The position numbers and the translations under genes were made by a program. DNA of 64,000 nt from Cepaea nemoralis. Taxonomy: Eukaryota > Mollusca > Gastropoda > Stylommatophora > Helicidae. Position 1 is the first letter of the stretch; each line of letters begins with the position of its first letter. Below the pieces are notes generated by a model. That model was not told the origin of the DNA and did not search any database. It saw nothing but the letters and a program-made list of their open reading frames with translations. Positions 11,238-20,479 of this stretch are shown one piece after another. Location of the stretch: contig JACEFZ010017398.1 in the NCBI GenBank assembly GCA_014155875.1, positions 398,501 to 462,500 on the forward strand. The letters are read 5' to 3'.

Positions 11238-11372
11238 TATTGCATAAGCGACTTATATCATCAGCAGAGTTGATCCAGAACACCAAAGACCGAGATCTGT
11301 GGAGAGCCATGAACGCATATGCCAGCCGACACGGCACTTGATGATGATGATGATCTCTTACAGGACGTTGCA
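11238..11372 (+). repeat. Templated copy of downstream flank inserted into LINE-B
   Basis: Bases 11257-11372 repeat 12464-12587 with only a few mismatches. They include the LINE-B C-terminus (LIQNTKDRDLWRAMNAYA), its (GAT)n tail and the start of the next repeat (ctcttacaggacgttgca). The copy is preceded by a short inverted copy of the target (attgcataagcgacttat). The 20-bp word tgcaataagtcgctatcatt borders both sides. It looks like a break-repair insertion templated from about 1.2 kb away. Confidence 0.65.
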
Positions 11373-11386
11373 ATAAGTCGCTATCA

Positions 11387-12097
11387 TTTTCGAGAATTCG
11401 CTAGACGGTGACGCGGTCATCTACACAGATTGGTCGGTCGTCCGACATGTGAGAAGCTCATGGGCCTTTACAGCTCGGGCCGGAGGGAGAATTGTGAAGG
11501 AGGACTCTGGTGCTTTCACTGAAACCACAAGTAGGCTGACCATGGAAGTCATGGCAGTAAGTAAAGCAATAACATGGCTCGAGACACAGACATTCACTAG
11601 GGCTTGTTTCCTTAGCGACTCAATGAACATGATCAAGAGGTTAGAGGAGGGGTCGATCCGAAGAGAATGGTTGCTGCCTCTGGAGCGGTCTCGACTGGCA
11701 AAGATTAGTTTCATCTTCGTGCCAGGGCCTGCGGGAGTACAAGGAAATGAGCGGGCTGACAAGCTCGCAGGAGAGGCTACTGTGGAGGGCGGACGCGCCA
11801 TGGACCAGGCCGACATTCTGAATGCTCTACGAGAAGTAAGACTTTTGCGAGAACCAAGTGATGACTGTGAATCTACAACAATGACCAGACTGCGAGAGCA
11901 GCAAATTAAAAGAGGGATGGCCAAACAAGAACACTACGCAGGAAGCCAAAGAAGATTGATAAACCAACACAGAACTGGCGTCGTTAGCCGCTACACGTTG
12001 CGGGATTTGCTGAGGAGGGGATCCGTGTACTATGTGGGTGAACTAATATGGTTCAATGTGCAATGAGGATGATCTGTCGACTAACTAACTAACTAAC
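11387..12097 (+). mobile_element. RNase H-coding fragment of a non-LTR element, with TSD
   Basis: A 711-bp insertion into LINE-B flanked by ataagtcgctatca at 11373-11386 and 12098-12111 (14-bp TSD). It ends with a tetranucleotide tail of about three aact units. It encodes an open RNase H-like domain (11404-12063): 'VIYTDWSVVRH', 'TTSRLTMEVMAVSKAITW', 'ACFLSDSMNMIKRLEEGS', and 'FVPGPAGVQGNERADKLAGE'. The family normally has TDGS where this has TDWS. RNase H removes RNA from RNA-DNA hybrids. The best explanation is the 5'-truncated 3' end of a LINE whose ORF ends in RNase H. Decayed relatives are at 14870, 15370 and 50140. Confidence 0.82.
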
Positions 12098-12569
12098 ATA
12101 AGTCGCTATCAATGAATGTAAGAAAGAGAGTGCTAAAATGCTATATAGAACCAGTTTTGCTGTATTGCAGCGAATCTTGGAATGTAAATTAACAAATTAG
12201 GAAGAACTTAGACACAACAGAGATGTGGTTTTTAAGACGAATGTTGCGAATTCCTTGGACTGCCAGAGTAACTAACAATGATTGCCTGAAAGAGGCTAAT
12301 GAAACTAGAACACTATATACAACAAAAAGAAAGAGACAAACAGCTTTCTTTGGTCATGTGATGAGAAGAGAGACATTGGAGAACATCGTGACAACTGAAA
12401 GATCGAGGGGAAGAGAGGCAGACCAAGAGAAATGATGCTGGACGGATTGAGACGGTGACATGGAGGAATATCATCAGCAGAGTTGATCCAGAACACCAAA
12501 GACCGAGATCTGTGGAGAGCCATGAACGCCTATGCGAGCCGACACGGCACTTGATGATGATGATGATCT

Positions 12570-12690
12570 CTTACAGGACGTTGCAGTCAACACCAGCATT
12601 TTTCAGCTGCTGTTGATGTACTAGGCAAGTTTTACGTTCAGTAGTTTGCCACTGCTGTCTGAACGACCGGCTCCCATACCAACACGTTAT
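12570..12690 (-). mobile_element. Diverged SINE fragment
   Basis: The sequence 'caggacgttgcagtcaacaccagcat' followed by 'ttcagctgctgttgatgtactaggcaag' and 'cagtagtttgccactgctgtctgaacgaccggctc' matches the minus orientation of the SINE family. The tRNA-like head beyond about 12690 is unrecognisable. It directly follows the (GAT)n tail of LINE-B. Confidence 0.65.
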
Positions 12691-12794
12691 AACACAACGC
12701 GACATGGTCTGCTGCACAAATCGGTCACAGCTGAATTTTGAACGCCTGGTAAGCGGCTCATGAACCGCGTTCGCAAGCCTTTGGCCACGGAGAG

Positions 12795-12990
12795 CCCAAC
12801 ATACATCCAACAAATACAGCAACATTACATACAACAACATATATCCAATAAATACCCCAACGTACATCCAACAAATACCCCAACATACATCCAACAAATA
12901 CCCCAACATACATCCAACAAATACCCCAACATACATCCAACAAATACCCCAACATACATCCAATAAATATCCCAACGTACATCCAACTAT
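12795..12990. repeat. 24-bp minisatellite
   Basis: About seven to eight units of caacatacatccaacaaatacccc. The 24-bp length keeps frames open on both strands and yields 8-residue repeats such as GYLLDVCW on the minus strand, which I do not treat as coding. Related words occur at 6935-6990. Confidence 0.9.
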
Positions 12991-13662
12991 TGGTATATCC
13001 TGATGCAGCTGTTACTTCTCTTATTTAATAGTTGTTTAGTTAGTTAGTCGCGGTTCCAGCTTCACAGCAACGGGTCGTCCTTATTATGCTCCGTTCCTGT
13101 GCCAGTGAATATCACACAAAACGCCTCCCACTGCCCAATGTGAAAAGTGGAAAAGACAGGAGTCTCGACAAACAACAGCCCGCACAGATACACTGTGCAT
13201 AATGCCGCCGCCAGAATGTCAACACAATAGTCCCCCACGAAACATCCAGTTCATCTCTGATGGAATCGGCAGTCATTTTCCCATCTGAATGTTTCCTAGA
13301 TGTTCACCCACACAGTACACGAAAATACAGTTCATCGTCGATGGCAGTGGCAGTCAACCAGAAGCCCAGCAGCCACGCATTTCTGCATAAGGCAAAAACC
13401 GGTCAACTCTGGGACATAGCCAGCTGCCATCGCTCCGAACATGCAGTCACGTTCCAAAAAACCTCGGGCAGATTCAGAAGCATTTCACACGAAACCCACA
13501 GCTCACAGTGTCGCGCCACGCACTCACTCAGTAGCAGGGCGACGGAACCATGAAGCCTCCTTAGTCGCCTCTTACGACATGCGTGGTAGGCTACAGTGTT
13601 GCTATTCTTTGCTTCCCTTATGGGCCCCGGCAACACACGGGAGTCTCTTATTTAATATTATT
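12991..13662. other. Gene-free stretch
   Basis: No gene is supported. 'gcagtcattttcccatctgaatg' and 'acagttcatcgtcgatggcagtggcagtcaacc' hint at an old internal duplication (13240-13360). A word near 13557-13592, ccttagtcgcctcttacgac, recurs in weaker form at 4461-4500 and marks a short interspersed repeat. The right edge is the SINE TSD at 13663. Confidence 0.45.
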
Positions 13663-13675
13663 AGGTATCTTAGGG

Positions 13676-13912
13676 CCGGCTTCGTGGCTTAGAGGTTATG
13701 ACTTCTCCGTAATCTCGTATACTCTCGTCGGTAACGTGATGACGGTGAGAATCAGCAGTGGTTCGAATCGCATCGATAACTTACGGGGTATGTGAGCCGG
13801 CCGCTCAGAAAGCAATGGTAAACTACTGAGCGTAATCTTGCCAAGAAATCAACATACAGCTGAAAGATGCTGGTGTTGACAGCGATGTCCTGTAAAGGAT
13901 ATGGGAAAAAAA
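13676..13912 (+). mobile_element. tRNA-derived SINE, best-preserved copy
   Basis: A full-length 237-bp SINE. An A box (gtggcttagaggtt, about 13685-13698) and B box (ggttcgaatcgc, about 13762-13773) form the tRNA-like polymerase III promoter. The middle 'agcaatggtaaactactgagcgtaatcttgccaagaaatc' is family-wide, and the tail is gggaaaaaaa. The flanks aggtatcttaggg at 13663-13675 and 13913-13925 are an exact 13-bp TSD (12-13 depending on the edge). The middle segment resembles the 5' leader of LINE-A (10180-10230), which may link the SINE to that LINE for mobilisation. Confidence 0.9.
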
Positions 13913-14149
13913 AGGTATCTTAGGGGCGCAGCAGACAGGCAGCATTACTTCTGTGAAGCTTTGGGTGATACCAAGAGACATAGGTTGAAGAGAGGCAGGT
14001 CTTGGATGGCACAAACTGAAGACAATCAATTAAATTTGTGGAGTTTGTAAGATGCCGCGCAGAGAAATATGGGTCATGTCACCACCAAACAAAGAAGCAT
14101 TGCACAGGGCAGAGAGTGCTGATAATTCTTTACAGTTGCCTAGTTTATC

Positions 14150-14860
14150 ATGATTCGCCTAATTACAGATCATCACAAGAAAAGGACAAGGACACTGAAA
14201 TTAGCAACATGGAATGTTTGTACCACTAGGAAGAAGGAAATACCACAATGCAATATACAAGTAAATGGGAATATTCTTAAACAAGTGAATGGGTACAATT
14301 ATCTTGGAAGACTCATAACATCTGATGGGAGATGCTTTGAAGAGATTAGAACGAGAATCTACATGGCGAATGTAGCCTTTTGCAAGATGAAAAACATACT
14401 GACCAATAAAAAGACCTCAATTGCTACGAGAAAAAGAGTGTTGAGGTGCTACATAGAGTCTGTACTTTAGTATGGAAGTGAAGTGTGGAAAATGAGCAGT
14501 CAAGCTGAAAAACATCTGGTGGCTGTGAAAATGTGGTTTCTGAGGAAAATATAAAGAATATCATGGACAGAACAACCAATGACCAAGTTCTACAAGACAT
14601 AAATGAAAATCTTAAACTGATTAGAGAAATTACACGTAGACAGTCAAAATTTGTTGGGCATAGAAATAAATTGGGGTACTTGGTGACAACTGACAAAATC
14701 GAGGGGAAGAGAACAAAGGAAAGACAGAAGTAAATACCCGGATGGCTTGGCCACGTGGTATGGCCGTGACAAGAACACTGAGCTGATCCACGACTGGTGA
14801 TCGGGTGAAATGGTGAATCATGACTGCCCACGCTTATCGGTATGGCACATGATGGAAGGA
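14150..14860 (+). pseudogene. Internally deleted LINE-B copy
   Basis: The first EN motif (LKLATWNVCTT, about 14193-14225) is joined almost directly to the RT-thumb region ('PQCNIQVNGNILKQVNGYNYLG', 'LITSDGRCFEEIRTRI', 'RKRVLRCYIESVL') and then the C-terminus ('MWFLRKI', 'RQSKFVGHRNKLGYLVTTDK'). About two kilobases of EN and RT coding are missing. Several stops follow. It is closely similar to 600-1200. Between 13926 and 14149 I see no identifiable feature. Confidence 0.8.
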
Positions 14861-14869
14861 TGCTACAAG

Positions 14870-15400
14870 TATCAGTGAACCAGATGATAGAAGACAACTT
14901 ACACCCTGACGATGTGATTATATACACTGATGTGTTTCTGGTGAGAGATAAAAGGAGTGGGTAGGTTTTCATTAGGACACTTCTAAAGAAGAGAATGGCA
15001 TATGCTACTACAGCATCTAGTATGAGAATGGAAGGTCAGCCTGTTATGGCAGTGTTCCCAGTGGTTGGAGGTCAGCCCAGCCAGACACATGTTTATAACA
15101 AACTCAGGAAGTATGCTACCGAAAGTGGAAACTAGCTTGTTCTGAGTGGAGTAGTTCGTATCCCTCCACATAGATTATGAGCAAATTATGGATTTTCTGC
15201 CGGGCAATTAACAGGCGGATAGACTGGCTGCTGCTGCCCCTCTAGGCGAAGGGCTACTTTATGATAAGGGTTATGTGATGAGGGCTCTCTTGGACCAGAT
15301 GGAGAGTGCAGCTGAACAGACACAGTGTCCAAATCTGGAGAGAGTTGTGTTGAGCTGGGTCAAGAACCGACATCACAGTATTCAGAACATTCCCACTGCT
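14870..15400 (+). pseudogene. Decayed RNase H-type fragment
   Basis: Scattered frames recall the RNase H family at 11404-12063. 'DDVIIYTDVFLVRDKRSGWVF' stands at the YTDGS position and 'TASSMRMEG' at the LTMEV position, then a helix region and a degraded 'QADRLA' block. Frames change several times, so it is a relic. It abuts another relic in the opposite orientation. Confidence 0.6.
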
Positions 15401-15965
15401 ATGGTCTCAATTGCAACATCCAGCGAAGAGGCTCAATACTAATGGTACCAATAGCAGTTTGATTATATGTTTGTCTGGAATTTCCTCGGAGTTTTAAGCG
15501 TTGGCCAAATCCTCTGGTCACTCCCTGCAGCACCATTCTCTCCAAACCATGATGATCGTCCCCTTCTTCTGAACTATGCACACGATTACAAAATGGCCTC
15601 GACCACATCTGCCTTACCATCCACTAGTACCTCACCAAGTGGTGTAAACCCAGCCAATTTGTCCGCCTACTCGTTTCCCATCACACCAACATACCCTAGC
15701 GGAAAAGTCCAACAGATGCCCTCTATTTGTAACTGTTGAATTGAAGCCTGCAACTCTGTCCGAGCATGCCTGTCTTCAGCTTTCTCATCATACTTTGGGA
15801 GTCCGTTACAATCATGACATGACATTCGTGTGCTGTTTGTCTTCCAGCCAGTGGAACGTCGCCATGACTGCCTCCACCTCCATTCTCAGACTAGATGTGG
15901 TATCATATGCCAGGCTCTCCTGCACCAAACACCGACAATCGCCACGAACCCCCGTGCATTTATTT
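15370..15965 (-). pseudogene. Decayed RNase H-type fragment, minus strand
   Basis: Minus-strand ORF 15399-15620 contains 'RVHSSEEGDDHHGLERMVLQ' and 'TYNQTAIGTISIEPLRWML'. This corresponds to the family's C-terminal part, and to 'HVYTSEEQMDHHGLVRM' and 'TYNQIATGTIGI' in the copy at 50.3 kb. The upstream (higher-coordinate) part preserves fragments of the GNE-ADKLAG block around 15640-15680. It converges on the + strand copy just before it. Confidence 0.6.
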
Positions 15966-16414
15966 TAGATCTTAGCACAGAGCCATGATTTAGATGATTA
16001 TCTGGAAAGACTAACTCATAAGGAAATTAGAGGATCTGGGCGACACTCAATACGTAAAAGGCAAGCCAGGCGCTTTAATCAAACCACTACTACAACTATC
16101 AGCTTCAGCATCCTTCGGGTGCTTTTTAGGAGGGGGACTGGGCAATATGCCTGAGAATGTTCCACTTGCAGTGATGTCGACTCTGTAACAAAGTATTCAC
16201 GAAGTAGTCTGTTTTCTTGATATTCAAGGAAAGTACTATTTTACACACTTTCTATTACTGCCTATATTTAACAGATGTTGCAGATCCCTTGGGTATTTAT
16301 TTAGGTATCAATATATCATGTGTCATCTGCATTACGTAGGTTGTTTATATTAAGTATAAACTCCGACTTGTACTCCTCATCCATCTTTGTTCTCTCTAAT
16401 TATTATTTCACTAG
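15966..16414. other. Gene-free stretch
   Basis: Nothing identifiable apart from AT-rich unique-looking sequence before the (AG)n tract. It may include the 5' region of the Tx1-like LINE whose ORF1 starts at 16559. Confidence 0.4.
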
Positions 16415-16419
16415 AGAAC

Positions 16420-16514
<95 letters not shown>
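16415..16514. repeat. (AG)n microsatellite
   Basis: About 50 uninterrupted AG units. It lies just upstream of the Tx1-like LINE ORF1. A second (GA)n interrupts the same element's ORF2 at 25971-26030. Confidence 0.97.
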
Positions 16515-16516
<2 letters not shown>

Positions 16517-16558
16517 TGAGATGCAACTACTCTAATTATTCACAGAGTGTTGATCACG

Positions 16559-17069
16559 ATGCCGGGGAGAAAGACCAATTGTCCAGCGTGTGGCCAAAAC
16601 AACCACTGGGCAAATAAATGCCCAAGTCGACGACAACCGATGACACCAACAGCAGCAGCAGTCAGTGTACAAAGCCAAGAAGATTTCCCACCACTCGAAA
16701 GAGAAACTTCTCCAAAAGGAGAGATTGAACTGACGCAAACTTTCAGTAGTCAAATTAACACACAAGAAGACAGGAACACACAAGAAAATAACACACAAGA
16801 AATCAACACAAAGAATGAAGACTGACGGTTTTCAACTCGTCAACAAACCAACGAAGAGAAAATTGGCTAACAGAAGACTACTGCAATCAAAACACAGCGA
16901 TGACACAGAAACAGACGACTTACCACTCCCAAAGAAAGAAAAAGTCAAAGCGACTATAGGCAAGACAAAGGAAACTGAACAAGAACAACAAGAGGAGACA
17001 CAAGTACAAGACGAAGACGACATATACAGCATACCGGACACTCTCTTCGTAGACACAGACACAAGTGAT
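16559..17069 (+). pseudogene. LINE-E ORF1 (zinc-knuckle nucleic-acid binding protein), 5' part
   Basis: Starts with M-P-G-R-K and a CCHC knuckle, 'CPACGQNNHWANKCP' (C-x2-C-x4-H-x4-C), followed by a charged, Gln/Glu/Lys-rich low-complexity tail. A one-base frameshift near 16815-16822 shifts 'EINTKNED' to 'DGFQLVNKPTKRKL'. The frame reads 'DTLFVDTDTSD' up to the hAT insertion and, after it, 'MNED' and a TAA at 20332-20334. ORF1 proteins package the LINE RNA (family knowledge). I assign the Tx1/L1 group because of ORF2. Confidence 0.7.
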
Positions 17070-17452
17070 CAGTGTTGCCATTTTAGTACTTGTCGCGCTA
17101 AATTTAGTGCTTTTTCAAGTCAGTTAGTGTGAAAAATTTCCGTTTAGCGCGGCCGCGTAAATTTAGTGCTTCACAAAATTTTTTTGGTGCTTTTTGGGGG
17201 TGGGTAAAAATTACTTTAAAAATCATTTTGGGAACACTAAAAAGCCGAATTTGAACTGAAGCGAGGGAGTAATTCAGCCTTAGTACGGTACCGCACAGTA
17301 TTCAACTAATTTAACTCCCTTTAATACGATTTAGCTGAAAGCGAACGCCATCTTGCAGACAAGTCCAAACGTCAATACATTAGCTTGTAATCGAGTTCAT
17401 AATTTTGTGGTGTCTACATTATCCTTTCATTTAAGCTTATTTGTGTTTCACC

Positions 17453-18248
17453 ATGAGCAAGAAATATTGTCAACATTTCAGAGAACAGTGGCTCAGTGAC
17501 ACGAGATTTCAAAAATGGTTGTTAAAAGTAGAAGGGGATAATACTAAGTGTTTTTGCAAATATTGCAAATGTTCAATTGCAGCCAGGTTAAATGATATTG
17601 AGAGGCACAAGAATACAACGAAACATCAGAAAGCCGAACAACCATTCAGTACACAAAGGCAAACAACAATTGCATTTGACAAACTGAAAGATGATGTCAA
17701 AGAAACAGAAGGATGCATGAGTTTGTTCATAGCTGGCCATTGTTCGCTTCGCGTTGTTGACCATTTAAGTGAACTCTGCAAGGTACACTTTGGTGACAGC
17801 AAAGGTTGCAAGAACTTTAAGCTTAGGAGAACTAAGTGCAGAGCAGTTATTTCAAATGTACTTGCACCATATTTCACAACATACTTGACATCTGATATTG
17901 GCAAAAGTAAATACAGCTTATTGATTGATGACAGCAATGACATTTCTGACACTAAGCTACTTGGAGTAGCTATTAGGTACTATTCAGAGACAAGAAAGCA
18001 GTTTGTGGTTACTTACTTAGATTTAGTTGAACTGAGTGACTGCAACGCACAGGCAATATGCAATGCGTTAAAAGATTGTTTAAACAAGAATGGACTTGAG
18101 TTGCAAAGACTAGTTGCACTCGGCACTGACAATGCGTCTGTCATGACAGGTGTAAACAATGGAGTATATACAAAATTAAAATCCGAAGTTCCTCATCTGG
18201 TACTAATTAGGTGTGTATGTCATTCCCTTCAGCTGGCAGTGTCACAGG
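17453..18248 (+). pseudogene. hAT transposase, N-terminal part
   Basis: Begins MSKKYCQHFREQWL (17453). It has a BED-type zinc finger ('CFCKYCKC', then 'ERHKNTTKHQK'; C-x2-C...H-x4-5-H) at residues about 30-60. The start of the RNase H-like catalytic fold follows: 'KYSLLIDDSNDISDTKLLG' (first Asp), 'ALGTDNASVMTGVNNGVY' (second acidic motif) and 'LVLIRCVCHSLQLAVSQA' (the conserved C-H-x-L-x-L block). Coding stops being transposase at 18249, where the inverted fragment begins. About 20 residues appear to be missing before the next part. Confidence 0.88.
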
Positions 18249-18797
18249 CAGTGGTGCCATCTCCCTTTGATGAAAAAGCACCAAAATCGACCCAAAAAAG
18301 CACTAAATATTTTTGGAAAGCACCCCCCAAAATTAAGCACCAACTGTTTTTAGTACAAATGTAACAAGGTAGCACAGTATAATTTATTATTATCACTTCA
18401 TATTACAATGAAGTTTATTCCAGATCCGCCAAATCCCAATCAGAACTACTTTCGAGCCAAAAAAGCACCAAATTGCAATACTATTTTTTGGGAAATCACT
18501 AAAACAAGCACTGGTGGTATTCATTCAAAATGTTATAAAGGAGCACATTATAATGTATTATTATCACTGAATATTAGAATGAAGTTTATTCCAGATCTGC
18601 CAAATCCCAGTCAAACAACTCCTCTTCAGTTTCTGTAGCTATGTCCTGCTGTGTTTGCTCATGCGATGATGAGGATGAGGAGGCTGATTGAAAGAAACAT
18701 GTACATGCCTCCTGTGATCCAATTTTTCGCAGAATATCCTTAGGTAGTTTATAATCATGACAGTATTTGTCATATCTTTTCATTCCATATCTAATAG
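18249..18797 (-). repeat. Inverted copy of the hAT 3' end inside its own transposase gene
   Basis: This opens with the element's own terminal sequence in reverse (cagtggtgccatctcc at 18249) and runs inward through the 3' UTR into the transposase C-terminus on the minus strand. 18586-18783 encodes RYDKYCHDYKLPKDILRK and ...WDLADLE. It mirrors about 19757-20313, with substitutions (CTCFFQSAS against YTCFFQSSS) and small indels, so it comes from a different or older copy. It destroys the transposase ORF and creates a large potential hairpin with the real 3' end. Confidence 0.85.
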
Positions 18798-19970
18798 ATT
18801 AGAGAAACATATAACTGGTTTTCTCACTCAAGTCTTCGTCAAGCAAAGTACAGGGAGCTTTTTGCTTCAATAAATGATGGACAACATCCGCTGAAGATTG
18901 TTCAATTAAGCCAGACACGATGGATGTCCATTCAATCTGCCATTGTCAGAATATTGCAGCAGTGGGTCGAGCTCAGAACTCATTTTGATGTAGCAAGACT
19001 CAACGAGCGCTGTTATACAGCAGAACTTCTACATTCTATGTTTAGCGACATGAAAAACTATGTGTATCTCATATTTCTCAAGCATATTCTCGGAGAAGTT
19101 CAAAGTGTGAATAAGAAATTCGAAGCAGATATACAGGATCCAACAAAACTACTCAGCGATCTTGTCCAGCTCATTGATTCTATCAGTTCAAAGATTGCTA
19201 TTCCTGGGGAAAAAATAACAGAAAGTGATGCTATTCAAGATTATTTAGATCCTAATCCCAATCTAGGTTATGAGTTTGAGAAAGAAATAGCAGACTACAA
19301 GTTTCCCGATGAGAAAGAAATTCGTGGAAGGTGCATCCAGTTTTTAATAGAGCTATTGACACAGCTGCGTTTACGTACACCCGATAACGTTCGAGTGTTG
19401 CAGTCCATGTCATGTCTTAGTGGAAGTGAATGTCTACAGCCAATGAAGCCCTGTATATTGGATCTTGCTAAAATGTTTGTAGAAGATGCAGCTACTCTCA
19501 CCCGCATCGATTTCCAGTGGAGAAAACTTCATCATATGCAGTGGACACAGACCTCTGACACACTTGGACTGTGGGCAGAAATAGCCTCATACAGGGATGC
19601 CACCGGTGAAAATCCTTTCCAAGATCTTACAGATTTAGCTTTAACTGTGCTCATTTTACCTCATTCTAATGCGGACGTGGAGCGTATTTTCAGTCAGATG
19701 GGAGTTATAAAATCAAAATTGCGGAACAGACTGAGCATCAAGAGTTTGACAGCTGTTTTGACTATTAGATATGGAATGAAAAGATATGGCAAATGCTGTC
19801 ATGATTATAAACTACCTAAGGATATTCTGCGAAAAATTGGATCACAGGAGGCATATACATGTTTCTTTCAATCATCCTCCTCATCCTCATCATCGCAGGA
19901 GCAAACACAGCAGGAAATAGCTACAGAAACTGAAGAGGAGTTTGACTGGGATTTGGCAGATCTGGAATAA
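18798..19970 (+). pseudogene. hAT transposase, C-terminal part
   Basis: The open frame resumes at about 18800 with 'RETYNWFSHSSLRQAKYREL' and 'IVQLSQTRWMSIQSA', where the conserved RW of hAT transposases is seen. The all-alpha insertion region follows, then the C-terminal dimerisation domain 'TVLILPHSNADVERIFSQMG' and 'SKLRNRLSIKSLTAVLTIRY'. It ends in a serine-rich, acidic tail (EEEFDWDLADLE-stop). The third catalytic Glu should lie in this half. The half is intact, and only the internal inverted insertion breaks the gene. Confidence 0.88.
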
Positions 19971-20479
19971 ACTTCATTCTAATATTCAGTGATAATAATA
20001 AATTATAATGTGCTACTTTATAACATTTTGAATGAATACCACCAGTGCTTGTTTTAGTGATTTCCCAAAAAATAGTATTGCAATTTGGTGCTTTTTTGGC
20101 TCGAAAGTAGTTCTGATTGGGATTTGGCGGATCTGGAATAAACTTCATTGTAATATGAAGTGATAATAATAAATTATACTGTGCTACCTTGTTACATTTG
20201 TAATAAAAACAGTTGGTGCTTTTTTTTGGGTGCTTCCTAAAAATTTTGGTGCTTTTTAGTGCTTTTTTGGGTCGATTTTGGTGTTTTTTCATCAAAGGGA
20301 GATGGCACCACTGCAAGTGATATGAACGAGGATTAAGATGATCCTCTCACACAAACTTTGCTACTACAGACTTGCTCGCCTAAATGTACCCACCATGGAT
20401 AACAACTTTACGGGTGAATCGATATACTTATTATATCTCAGTTATTTGTTTTTACTTAAATTATAATAACTAGTGATTT

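Larger units (their letters stand above)
7072..12560 (+). mobile_element. Older RTE-type LINE-B copy, split by two later insertions
   Basis: The + strand LINE reads 'RTRKKMEISEE' at about 7072-7112 and resumes exactly at 10500 with 'QCGFMEGKGTNNAIYILRT' after removing the minus-strand LINE and one TSD copy. RT coding continues to about 11237 ('FQKMKSILCNKSLS') and resumes at 12112 ('LNVRKRVLKCYIEPVLLYC'). The C-terminus follows at 12223-12550 (FFGHVMRRETLENIVTT... ending RDLWRAMNAYASRHGT-stop) with a (GAT)n tail. It has been interrupted by LINE-A (7113-10499), a copied flank (11238-11372) and an RNase H element (11387-12097). It is non-functional. Confidence 0.85.
17070..20313 (+). mobile_element. 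hAT-family DNA transposon
   Basis: The left end is cagtgttgccatttta. The inverse of the right end is cagtggtgccatctcc, giving an imperfect 16-bp terminal inverted repeat beginning CAG. Both ends abut the exact 8-bp duplication caagtgat (17062-17069 and 20314-20321), the hallmark TSD length of hAT elements. The inside encodes a BED-finger, hAT-type transposase in two pieces (17453-18248 and 18798-19970) separated by an inverted fragment of the element's own 3' end. The subterminal DNA is rich in repeated 'agtgcttttttgg' words. It excises and inserts by cut-and-paste when transposase is supplied. Confidence 0.93.

Noticed and set aside
12571..12982. Apparent membrane protein with repeated GYLLDVCW on the minus strand
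   Set aside because: It is generated by the 24-bp minisatellite; the hydrophobic pattern has no independent support.
13260..13692. Two overlapping ORFs of 83-97 residues
   Set aside because: No recognisable domain; the stretch contains internal repeat words and fits non-coding DNA.
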